From Bacteroidia bacterium (GTDB lineage Bacteria > Bacteroidota > Bacteroidia > Bacteroidales > F082): DNA of 64,000 bases. Positions 52,418 to 60,543 of the stretch are shown here, piece by piece (position 1 is the stretch's first letter; each line of letters opens with the position of its first letter). Made by a program: the position numbers and the translations under genes. Location of the stretch: NCBI GenBank assembly GCA_021287165.1, contig JAJTAY010000011.1, positions 62,001 to 126,000 on the forward strand, given 5' to 3'. A model generated the notes under the pieces. That model saw nothing but the letters and a program-made list of their open reading frames with translations, was not told the origin of the DNA and did no database searches.

Positions 52418-54193
52418 TTAACGTTCGAGAACCATTGTCCAGGCTGCGCCACCGCTATGATCTCCCGAGATGTCAACCGACACGATGAGGTACTGTTTGG
52501 TTGCTCCCTGAGCAAAGCCGATTACTTCGTAGCGGTTGGTAGGATTGCCGCCGTTTGGTGGGTTGGAACCATTGGAGTTTTCACCTCCATAATAGCCTTT
52601 GTAGAAGCCAATAAATGCAGCGCGTCCCGGGCCATTGGTAAGGGTGATTATGGCGCGGCTGTCGGCTGTGGCTGGTGTGAAGGTAAAGGTGTGTGCGTTT
52701 TCGCCGAGTGCACTGCCAAAGGCAGCACCGTTTCCGCTGGCGGCAATCTGTGCATCCGAGATACAGCCGTTGGGCGAGCCAAAGTAACCGTCGTTGCGGG
52801 CCGATCCTTTGGTGTCGTAAGTAAACTTGCCATCAGCATGGAATGTGAATTCATCGTCGGGCATACATGACCAGTCGTCGCCCCCGGTTGCAGTACCGTC
52901 GAGGAACGATTTGGGCAAAATCCACCATGATGGGTTGCCAAGTCCGGGGCCTACATAAACAGCACGCTCTGCAACGCGCACTTTCCAGGGTGCTCCGACA
53001 AGCAACTCAGTAGTGAGCGGGGTTACCGAAACTACCACATCCTGTTCGGCACTGCGGGTGCCCTGTGCATTTGTTGCAGTGAGCTTAATAGTATACAACC
53101 CTTCACTGGTATAGGTTTTTGTTGGGTTCTCGGCAGTGGATGTAGTTCCGTCACCAAAATCCCAGAGGTAGCTTGTGGCAAAGGTCGAAGTGTTGTTAAA
53201 CACCAGCGTCAGTCCATTTTGTGTGAAGGTGAATGCAGGGTTGGGCATATTGCCAGGAATTGGCGGTTCTTCGTTGGGATTGTCGTAGTGAACGAGCACA
53301 AAGCGCCAATATCCGCCCGGTTCGGCCGGATTCCAGCGATAAATACCTTCAACAATAAGGGTATCTACCTGTCCATCATGCAGTTTCACGATGTTGTAGG
53401 TAACGGTTTGTTGTGGGGTGTTCACCTCGGTGTTGTTGCCCAGTTTATAGAAACCAATATAGGCGCCAAGTCCGTTGACTTTAACTTTTGGTTGTTCGCC
53501 CTGAATGATTTCGAAGTTGTGGTTGCCACTTCCCCAGGCTGCAAGACTTTGGCCAGTAGTGCTTACCATGTTGGTTTCTGGGACGCAGGTCCAGCCGGGT
53601 TCGAAGAGGTTGCCTTCGGCCCATACGTCGCCTTTGGCATCAAAAATCATGCGTCCATCGCGGTGGAATGTCCATTCATCATTGAGCATGCAGGGACGGT
53701 TGGCCATTTCGTCGTTATTGCGACCCATTGCCCACCAAATTTCGGTGCGGCTTTCAGGGCCAACTTCCAGAGGATAACGACCTGTGCTGACATTGCGGAT
53801 GAGTTTCCACTTTTTGCCATCGGTGCCTTCACCGGCAAGCTTGGTAAGCAGAACGTTAGGGTCGGAAATTGTAATGGTCTGCTGGAAAACATCTGTGTAG
53901 GTTCCCTTAAGCGAAGTGGCCTTCAGCGAAACGATGTACTGTCCGGCATTGGCATAGGTATGCTCGGGATCGGTCTCTGTCGAAACCGGGCTACCATCAC
54001 CAAAGTTCCATTCAAGTGCGGAGTAGTTTTGCGACTCGTTGGTGAACTTGACTTTTTTCCAGTTTTGTGCATCCACAGCGAAAGTAAAGCTGGGAATCAC
54101 ATCAGGTTCAGGTTCTTCCTTTTTGCAGGAAGTGAATGGAATCACCATTGCTACAAAGAGTAGCAGCAGCGAGAATTTCAGGTTTTCTTTCAT
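52418..54193 (-). CDS. PKD-domain surface lipoprotein, probable glycan-binding protein
   Basis: The 591-residue protein has a lipobox (FVAMVIPFTSC). It is built as two copies of the same pair of domains: PKD (about 35-125, LEWNFGDGSPVSTETDPEHTY) plus a C-module. The second PKD is at about 335-405 (SYLWDFGDGTTSTAENPTKTY), followed by a second C-module. The modules share DEWTFHRDGRMIFDAKGD / DEFTFHADGKFTYDTKGS and aromatic residues suited to sugar stacking. No catalytic signature was found. Its place in the locus fits a surface glycan-binding protein. ATG 54193 gives the correct signal; the in-frame start at 54247 would overlap GH3. Confidence 0.8.
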   Translation of the reverse strand: MKENLKFSLLLLFVAMVIPFTSCKKEEPEPDVIPSFTFAVDAQNWKKVKFTNESQNYSALEWNFGDGSPVSTETDPEHTYANAGQYIVSLKATSLKGTYTDVFQQTITISDPNVLLTKLAGEGTDGKKWKLIRNVSTGRYPLEVGPESRTEIWWAMGRNNDEMANRPCMLNDEWTFHRDGRMIFDAKGDVWAEGNLFEPGWTCVPETNMVSTTGQSLAAWGSGNHNFEIIQGEQPKVKVNGLGAYIGFYKLGNNTEVNTPQQTVTYNIVKLHDGQVDTLIVEGIYRWNPAEPGGYWRFVLVHYDNPNEEPPIPGNMPNPAFTFTQNGLTLVFNNTSTFATSYLWDFGDGTTSTAENPTKTYTSEGLYTIKLTATNAQGTRSAEQDVVVSVTPLTTELLVGAPWKVRVAERAVYVGPGLGNPSWWILPKSFLDGTATGGDDWSCMPDDEFTFHADGKFTYDTKGSARNDGYFGSPNGCISDAQIAASGNGAAFGSALGENAHTFTFTPATADSRAIITLTNGPGRAAFIGFYKGYYGGENSNGSNPPNGGNPTNRYEVIGFAQGATKQYLIVSVDISGDHSGGAAWTMVLER

Positions 54194-54243
54194 GGCTGAA
54201 ATTTTTGGGGTTAATAAATGAGTAATTGATTTGTGAATTGTTT

Positions 54244-56589
54244 TCATTGAATTTTATTGCTGAATTTTTTATCAGTGTTTAATTGAATATCAGTTGAGAG
54301 CTTCCCGCACATCAGGCTGAAACTTCCTTTTTCGAGCGTCCACATCCTGTCTTCAGCTGCAAATGCAAGCGCCTTAACAGGGATTTCGAGCTGAACCAGT
54401 TTCGATTCGCCGGGCATGAGGCTCACCTTTTCAAATGCCCTTAGCCTTTTCACCGAGGGTGTAAGGCTGGCATAATGATCGGCGCTGAACACCTGCACTA
54501 CTTCCTTGCCTGCCAATGCCGATGTGTTTGTTACACGAACACTAAGCTTTATTACGTCCTCAGGCTCATATGTAGTTTTATCAGTGCTCAGCTCACTGTA
54601 TTCGAAGTTGCTGTAGCTCAGGCCATAGCCAAAGTGATACTGCGGATTGTATTGTGTTCCGGTAGGCGAACCGGCAATCTCCAATTGCTCGGCATGCTTA
54701 ATATAGTAGGGCTCGAGGCTGTTGGGGAACCTTGGATAAGTGTAGGGGAGTTTTCCTGAAGGATTGATTTCGCCGTAAATTATTTGTGCGATGGCTTCAC
54801 CGCCATAATTGCCAGGCAGATAAGCGTTGAGCACGGCTTTGGCCAATGGCTCAATTTTGGAGATGACTCTGGGTCGTCCCTGAACCATGACAAAAATGAC
54901 TGGTTTACCCGATGCAGCAGCCAACTTAGCTAGTTGCTGCTGATTGTCAGATAAGTACAGGTCTTCCAGATCGCCAGGTTTTTCAGTGTAGGAGTTTTCG
55001 CCCAGACAAAGTACTATGGCATTGGCTTTTGCAGCTCTACGCGAGAATTCACTGAGGTTGCCAACAATTTCTTCATCGTATTTACCGTCGAATTTGAAGC
55101 TGACTCCTTCAAAAAGTTCAACCATTTCGGGGTTTTTGGCTCGTGCACGCAAGGCTTCATAAACCGTGTTGTAGTCGCCGGCAAATTCGTCGGCAAGTTC
55201 GCCCTGCCAGCTGTAGCTCCATCCGCCGTTGAGCGGCCGCATACTGTTGGCTGTTGGCCCTGCAACCAGCAGACGAAGATTGTTCGACAGGGGTAGCAGT
55301 CCATCATTTTTAAGCAAGGTTACCGATTCCTGGGCAGTTCTTATCGCAAGATTTTCGAAGGCCGTGCTGCCGAAGTCGGGATAATCTTCCAGCTGGGTAT
55401 AGGGTTTCTCGAATAGTCCAAGGAGATACTTCACCCTTAAAATGCGTGTAACGGCATCGTCAATACGGCTCATAGGCACTTCACCTTCGTTAACCAACTC
55501 GATGAGATAGTCGGCAAAGCGGAAATTGTATGGCACCATCGACATGTCGAGGCCGGCATTGATGGCCAATTTCACAGCTTCTTTTTGTGTGGCTGCAACT
55601 TTATGACGGGTATGCAGATATTCAATGTCCGACCAGTCGGAAACGATAAATCCTTCAAAGCCAAGCTCTTCTTTTAGGACATCGTTAAGCAGGTATTTGT
55701 TAATGTGTACTGGTACGCCATTAATTTCACCGGAATTGACCATCACGGTCAGCGCCCCTGCTTCAACACCAGCCTTGAAAGCGGGAAGATGATATTCACG
55801 GAGCTTATTTTCGGGAATCCATGCCGGACTGCGATCTTTTCCGCTTAAGGTGTGCGAATAACCGAGATAATGCTTCAAACAGGCAGCCATCCTGTTTGGG
55901 TTGGATACCTGATTATCATCGCCCTGCAGCCCTCGAATCAGCGCTTTTCCCATGCTCGATGCGAGGTATGGATCTTCGCCAAAGGTTTCCCATTGTCTTG
56001 GCCAGCGGGGGTCGACACCAAGGTCAAGCACGGGGCTAAAGGTCCAACCAATTGAACTGGCACGGCTTTCATATGCCGTTACTTCAGCACCCTGACGAAT
56101 CAGCTCCGGATTCCATGTTGCAGCCATACCGATCTGCTGAGGAAACAGTGTGGCACCAGCCACATAACTGGCCCCGTGAATCATGTCCACACCATAGATG
56201 ATTGGAATACCCAAACGGTTGTTTTTAATAGCATAATCCTGAATATCCTTTACCATTAAATTCCACCATTGTGGGCTGCGTGCACGATTGTTGGTTGTAT
56301 TGAGCACCGAACCGATGTAGTATTTTTCAAAAGCCTCACGCATCGCGTTCTTGTCAAGACGGGGAGGTTCGAAACTAGTTTCGGGTTTTTCGCCTTCCAG
56401 CAAAATGTCAAGTGTTACCTGAGTCATCTGCCCGACTTTTTCTTCAAGGGTCATCGATTTGACCATTTTTTCCACTTTGGCTTCAATCTCAGGTGTTGAA
56501 TGCCGCAAATGAGATTTGGTTTTTGGGGCTGAGCATCCGCCTGCAACGGCCAGAAGCGTTGCCCAGAGTAAAGTCGCTTTCCACTTCAT
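54244..56589 (-). CDS. GH3 family beta-glucosidase
   Basis: The 781-residue protein is a lipoprotein or exported (LLWATLLAVAGGCSAP, lipobox Cys). The N-terminal (beta/alpha)8 domain has LGIPIIYGVDMIHGASYV, the FSPVLDLGVDPRWPRQWETFGEDPYL motif and the nucleophile Asp in GFEGFIVSDWSDI. The C-terminal alpha/beta sandwich (LRLLVAGPTANSMRPLNGGWS, VLCLGENSYTEKPGD) and a fibronectin III-like end (EVVQVFSADHYASL) complete the BglX-like layout. It would release glucose from beta-1,3-gluco-oligosaccharides. It lies 18 bp downstream of the second GH16 gene. Confidence 0.93.
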   Translation of the reverse strand: MKWKATLLWATLLAVAGGCSAPKTKSHLRHSTPEIEAKVEKMVKSMTLEEKVGQMTQVTLDILLEGEKPETSFEPPRLDKNAMREAFEKYYIGSVLNTTNNRARSPQWWNLMVKDIQDYAIKNNRLGIPIIYGVDMIHGASYVAGATLFPQQIGMAATWNPELIRQGAEVTAYESRASSIGWTFSPVLDLGVDPRWPRQWETFGEDPYLASSMGKALIRGLQGDDNQVSNPNRMAACLKHYLGYSHTLSGKDRSPAWIPENKLREYHLPAFKAGVEAGALTVMVNSGEINGVPVHINKYLLNDVLKEELGFEGFIVSDWSDIEYLHTRHKVAATQKEAVKLAINAGLDMSMVPYNFRFADYLIELVNEGEVPMSRIDDAVTRILRVKYLLGLFEKPYTQLEDYPDFGSTAFENLAIRTAQESVTLLKNDGLLPLSNNLRLLVAGPTANSMRPLNGGWSYSWQGELADEFAGDYNTVYEALRARAKNPEMVELFEGVSFKFDGKYDEEIVGNLSEFSRRAAKANAIVLCLGENSYTEKPGDLEDLYLSDNQQQLAKLAAASGKPVIFVMVQGRPRVISKIEPLAKAVLNAYLPGNYGGEAIAQIIYGEINPSGKLPYTYPRFPNSLEPYYIKHAEQLEIAGSPTGTQYNPQYHFGYGLSYSNFEYSELSTDKTTYEPEDVIKLSVRVTNTSALAGKEVVQVFSADHYASLTPSVKRLRAFEKVSLMPGESKLVQLEIPVKALAFAAEDRMWTLEKGSFSLMCGKLSTDIQLNTDKKFSNKIQ

Positions 56590-56607
56590 ATTACTTACTT
56601 TTTCATT

Positions 56608-58110
56608 TTAGTTCTCTGGTACCTGAAACACCCTCACATAGTCGACGATCATGGTTTGCGGAAAAACAGTGCTGGCATCCGGATTGCCCGGCCAGATTCC
56701 GCCAACTGCAACGTTGAAAATGAAAAACTGCGGCAAACGGAATGCCTCGTATTTGATATCGGTGTCTTTGATTTCGTGATAAAGCTGATAATCTACATAC
56801 CAACGGATGGCATTTTCCTGCCATACAATGCTGAAAACGTGAAACTTTTCATTGAAGCCTTCATTAGGCGGGAGTGCGTAGCCCAGGGTGCGGTACTTGT
56901 GGCCTCCGTCGAAATAGTGGATGCTTCCATACACCCTTCTTGGCTCGTGTCCTAGGTATTCCATGATGTCAATTTCGCCGCAGCGTGGCCAGCCAACGGT
57001 GTTAAAGTTGGCACCAAGCATCCACAATGCCGGCCATATTCCCTTGCCGATGGGCATCTTTGCCCTGATGTCGATTCGGCCGTATTTAAATTCCTTTTTG
57101 CCTTGTGTAATAAGACGTGCTGAGTAGTAGGATGTATAGAGCTTAGTAGCGGTAATATGCAATTTGCCGTCCTGCAGATAGGAGTTGGTTGACGAGTTGG
57201 TGTAGATCTGCAGCTCATTGTTGCCCCAGCCGCCTCCACCTATGTTGTAGCCCCAGTTTTCGGCATTAATAGTGGCTCCGTCAAACTCATCGCTCCATGT
57301 CAGATACATCTGCGGATAAGACAATGGTGTTATGGGACCATCAGGGGTCATTTCAGGGACATAATTGTCGTCGTTGAGAATTACGACCTTGGTAACGGTA
57401 TTCGGAGCAGTAGCATTGGTGAGTTCGCTGACAACCACCGTAAACTGATCGTCCATTTCGAAAATGGCATCATTGACCAGGTTAATCTCTATGGACTTTT
57501 GTGTTTCCCCGGGCGCGAAGGTGAGCGTTTGATTGAGCCTGGCTTCATAATCCTCTCCGGCCCTTGCTGTTCCCTGAACAGTTGACCATTTGAGTGTTAC
57601 CGGCACCTGGGCCGGACCTGAAAGCAAAAGCTGAATGGTTGCAATTACGGGAGATGCAGTTCCTTCGTTGAAGAACACACGCTCAGGCATTTGCAGAACC
57701 GGCACAAAGAGATCGTCGTTTTTAATGATGACCTTGGTGCGGTCGTTGCCAAGCTTTGCGTTGCGCGATCCCCCGGCAATGACGAAAAAGTACTCGTCGG
57801 TTTCGTATTGATTGTCATCAATAATATTTACATTGAGTTTCTTTGATGTTTCGCCAGGAGAGAAAACGATGGTTTGCTTGTCGATAGGTAGATAATCGGA
57901 ACCAGCCACTGCAGTACCATCGCCAGTAGAAACGGTCAGTGTTATTTCTTTCGAGCTGCTGTTGCTCAGGCTGATAAGTATTTCAGCGCTGCCAGCTCCT
58001 TCCAAAACCTCCACCTGATCCGGAAAGTTTAAAGTTGGTGTTGTCTCCTCAGTTTTTTTGCACCCGAGGAGCAGGACAAAAATTAGATATGTAAGTATGG
58101 TTCTGTTCAT
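56608..58110 (-). CDS. GH16 endo-beta-glucanase with two Calx-beta domains, lipoprotein
   Basis: The 500-residue protein has a lipobox (LTYLIFVLLLGC). Two Calx-beta domains follow (about 25-130 and 140-250; TVSTGDGTAVAGSDYLPI and WSTVQGTARAGEDYEARL). A GH16 domain at about 265-500 has WSDEFDGATINAENWGYNIGGGGWGNNELQIY and the catalytic motif GEIDIMEYLGHE (nucleophile and acid/base Glu). This laminarinase-type enzyme should cut beta-1,3-glucan at the cell surface. Its ATG overlaps the TAA of the preceding GH16 gene (TAATG). Confidence 0.92.
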   Translation of the reverse strand: MNRTILTYLIFVLLLGCKKTEETTPTLNFPDQVEVLEGAGSAEILISLSNSSSKEITLTVSTGDGTAVAGSDYLPIDKQTIVFSPGETSKKLNVNIIDDNQYETDEYFFVIAGGSRNAKLGNDRTKVIIKNDDLFVPVLQMPERVFFNEGTASPVIATIQLLLSGPAQVPVTLKWSTVQGTARAGEDYEARLNQTLTFAPGETQKSIEINLVNDAIFEMDDQFTVVVSELTNATAPNTVTKVVILNDDNYVPEMTPDGPITPLSYPQMYLTWSDEFDGATINAENWGYNIGGGGWGNNELQIYTNSSTNSYLQDGKLHITATKLYTSYYSARLITQGKKEFKYGRIDIRAKMPIGKGIWPALWMLGANFNTVGWPRCGEIDIMEYLGHEPRRVYGSIHYFDGGHKYRTLGYALPPNEGFNEKFHVFSIVWQENAIRWYVDYQLYHEIKDTDIKYEAFRLPQFFIFNVAVGGIWPGNPDASTVFPQTMIVDYVRVFQVPEN

Positions 58111-58970
58111 TAGCTCTTTGGAATCATTCGGTAATATCTAACCCAATCAATCTCCATCGTTGCAGGAAAGATGGCCGGGTCAACGCCTTGCTGACCTCCC
58201 CAATTTCCCCCAACGGCGATATTGAGAAGCAGATGGAAGCGCTTGTCGAATGGCCAAGACTGATATCCTGTGCCTTCATTGATATGTGTGAAGATGTGCA
58301 CGCCATCAATAAATCCCCTCACTGCAAAGGGGGTCCAATCAATTCTGTATGTATGAAAGTCAGTCCTTGCAGTAGGTACGGTCATGGTGGCAGTCTTGTT
58401 GTTTCCAAGTACCCAGTAATAGGCCTCGGTATGTGTGCTGATATGTACAACATCAGGGTTGTAGCCAACATGTTCCATAATGTCGATTTCGCCCGATTTT
58501 GGCCAGCCGCCGTATTCCCAGTCGGTTGGAAGCATCCAGATGGCTGGCCAGGTGCCTCGTCCTGATGGCAGTTTCGCACTCACTTCAATACGACCGTAGA
58601 GAAAATCGCCTTTGTTTCTCGAGACAAGCCTTGCGGATGTGAATTCCTTCCCTTCGAAAGTTTCCTTTTTTGCAACGATTTGCAGCCTGCCGTCCGAAAC
58701 CACGGCATTGTCGATTCTGTTGGTATAATATTGCAACTCATTGTTGCCCCAGCCGTGGCCGCCGATGTCATAATCCCATTTGGCAGGGTCGGGCAAGCCG
58801 TTGTAGTTGAACTCATCACTCCAGGCAGGAGTAGTTTCGAATTGCCAATCAAGGTCCTGCACTGGCCCGGGCAGTATAATCTGGTATTTGGAAGAGTGGC
58901 TGGTCTGGCACGAACTGACAAGACTGACAGTCAGGAAAAAGATTGCGAATACTTTCTTCATCATTATCAT
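58110..58970 (-). CDS. GH16 endo-beta-glucanase (laminarinase-like), lipoprotein
   Basis: The 286-residue protein has a lipobox (FFLTVSLVSSC). A single GH16 domain follows, with WSDEFNYNGLPDPAKWDYDIGGHGWGNNELQYY and the active-site motif GEIDIMEHVGYN. The GHGWGNNELQYYT and C-terminal GGNWGGQQGVDPAIFPATMEIDWVRYY segments are typical of bacterial laminarinases. Start is ATG 58970, 58964 or 58961. The GH16b start overlaps its stop codon. Two GH16 enzymes in a row suggest division of labour between a simple and a Calx-beta-bearing form. Confidence 0.92.
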   Translation of the reverse strand: MIMMKKVFAIFFLTVSLVSSCQTSHSSKYQIILPGPVQDLDWQFETTPAWSDEFNYNGLPDPAKWDYDIGGHGWGNNELQYYTNRIDNAVVSDGRLQIVAKKETFEGKEFTSARLVSRNKGDFLYGRIEVSAKLPSGRGTWPAIWMLPTDWEYGGWPKSGEIDIMEHVGYNPDVVHISTHTEAYYWVLGNNKTATMTVPTARTDFHTYRIDWTPFAVRGFIDGVHIFTHINEGTGYQSWPFDKRFHLLLNIAVGGNWGGQQGVDPAIFPATMEIDWVRYYRMIPKS

Positions 58971-59051
58971 CCGATTTGAAAAAGAGCGGCCGCCGGGGTC
59001 AGCAGCGGCGCGCCCTACTCACTAACCGCAAAAAAGAGCTATGAAAAGGTA

Positions 59052-60530
59052 TTAGTAGTTCGGGTCTTGTATGAGTTTGGTATTGTTGATTTCCGTGAGC
59101 GGAATGGGAAGGAATTCGTGCTTTGGAGCCACAAAACCTTTAAAAGCGAGTGCCTGAGCAGCACGCCCGGTTCGCACAAGATCGAACCAGCGGTGACCTT
59201 CGGTGGCCAGTTCAACACGGCGCTCCTCATAAATATTGTCGAGTGTGGCTGGCACTGAGGGCAGGCCGGCACGTGTTCTCACCCTGTCGAGGTAAACCTG
59301 AGCTTTGGTTGTATTGCCTCCGCGCAGAAAAGCTTCGGAAGCCATCAGCAGAACATCGGCGAAACGAATCTCGATATAGTTGTTGGGCCACATGAGCACA
59401 GGATCACCGTTGCCGGTTGCCCTGAAGGCTTTGAGCGGAATGAATTTCTGGCAGAAATAACCGGTGTTCTGATAGCCTTTTTCGTATGTGGCCACACCGG
59501 CCTTTTCAAGGCTGTCGATGTTGGCTACTGTGGCTTTGTAGCGGTTGGTATTTTTGAGCAGATTCACCAACTCGGGCCGAATAGGATTGAAGCCCCAGCC
59601 TGCATCGTAAACCGGTCCTACATATCCGCGAGGTCCGCACATCTGGGTGAATATATGGCCTTCACCTGCAGGAGGCCATGGTCCCCAATAGCCAACCGCA
59701 GCCGATGTATGAGTAATCTCGAAAACCGACTCCTTATTGAACTTGTTGTCGGGTTTGAAGATATCGCCAAAATTGGGCAACAGCTGGTATTGTCCAGAAA
59801 GGTCAACTTGTTCGAAAAGGTTGGCAGCTTCGAGCATGCGGCTTTGATTGTTCTGATAGAGAATTACCTTTCCAAGCAGCGACATGCCAGCGCCTTTAGT
59901 CACTCTGCCGCGCTCAGGCAGCGGAACGCTGATGGGCAGGTCGGGTATGGCATCGTTCAGGTCGCGCTCAATCTGCTGCCACACCTGTTCGCGGGGAGCT
60001 TGTGTTACATTGTAAAATTGTGCGGGCGACAAGGGCTCCACAATCAGCGGAATGCTTCTGAACAAGCGGATGAGATCGAAATAATAATAAGCCCTCAAAA
60101 ATTTGGCTTCTGCCTTGAAGCGTTTCTTAAGGTTCTCGTCCATAGGCACGTTGTCAATCTTCGACAGCAAAACATTGGCGCGGGCTACACCGGCATAATT
60201 ACGACCCCAGAAATCGTCCTGCGGCCCCAATGCAGGGTCGAGGGTATAGGTATTCCATGCTTCCCACGTGGCGCGGTCGGCATAATTTCCTCCTCCGGCC
60301 CAGCAATCGTCAGAGGCAGTATTCAGATAGCCGACTTTTGAAGAGTAGTCTTTAACTACATCCCAGCCGAGTGGGTCGTAAACTGCCACCAATCCCGCAA
60401 AAGCCTCATCGGCATTGCGATAGAAATTGGCTTCGAGGGTCGTGCCCTTCGGTTTTACTTCCAACCAATCTTTTGAGCAACCGGTTATAACAACTACCAG
60501 AATTGCCAGAATATATGTTATCTTTTTCAT
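59052..60530 (-). CDS. SusD/RagB family outer membrane glycan-binding lipoprotein (first pair)
   Basis: The 492-residue protein has a lipobox (ILAILVVVITGC) followed by SKDWLEVKPKGT. It has SusD helices (FLRAYYYFDLIRLFRSIPL), the C-terminal RFADVLLMASEAFLRGGNTTKAQVYLDRVRTRAGL and VELATEGHRWFDLVRTGRA, then EFLPIPLTEINNTKLIQDPNY. It should cap the SusC channel of the neighbouring gene, 13 bp upstream. Downstream (58971-59051) is an unusually GC-rich 80-bp gap before the GH16 gene. Confidence 0.94.
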   Translation of the reverse strand: MKKITYILAILVVVITGCSKDWLEVKPKGTTLEANFYRNADEAFAGLVAVYDPLGWDVVKDYSSKVGYLNTASDDCWAGGGNYADRATWEAWNTYTLDPALGPQDDFWGRNYAGVARANVLLSKIDNVPMDENLKKRFKAEAKFLRAYYYFDLIRLFRSIPLIVEPLSPAQFYNVTQAPREQVWQQIERDLNDAIPDLPISVPLPERGRVTKGAGMSLLGKVILYQNNQSRMLEAANLFEQVDLSGQYQLLPNFGDIFKPDNKFNKESVFEITHTSAAVGYWGPWPPAGEGHIFTQMCGPRGYVGPVYDAGWGFNPIRPELVNLLKNTNRYKATVANIDSLEKAGVATYEKGYQNTGYFCQKFIPLKAFRATGNGDPVLMWPNNYIEIRFADVLLMASEAFLRGGNTTKAQVYLDRVRTRAGLPSVPATLDNIYEERRVELATEGHRWFDLVRTGRAAQALAFKGFVAPKHEFLPIPLTEINNTKLIQDPNY

Positions 60531-60543
60531 GTTTATCAGATAT

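Noticed and set aside
53219-54163. 314-codon open frame on the plus strand.
   Set aside because: Antisense shadow of the PKD lipoprotein gene; no family resemblance.
58984-59014. Adjacent NotI and AscI sites as a cloning vector artefact.
   Set aside because: The reading frames and flanks on both sides are natural and continuous with the locus, and no vector sequence is present.
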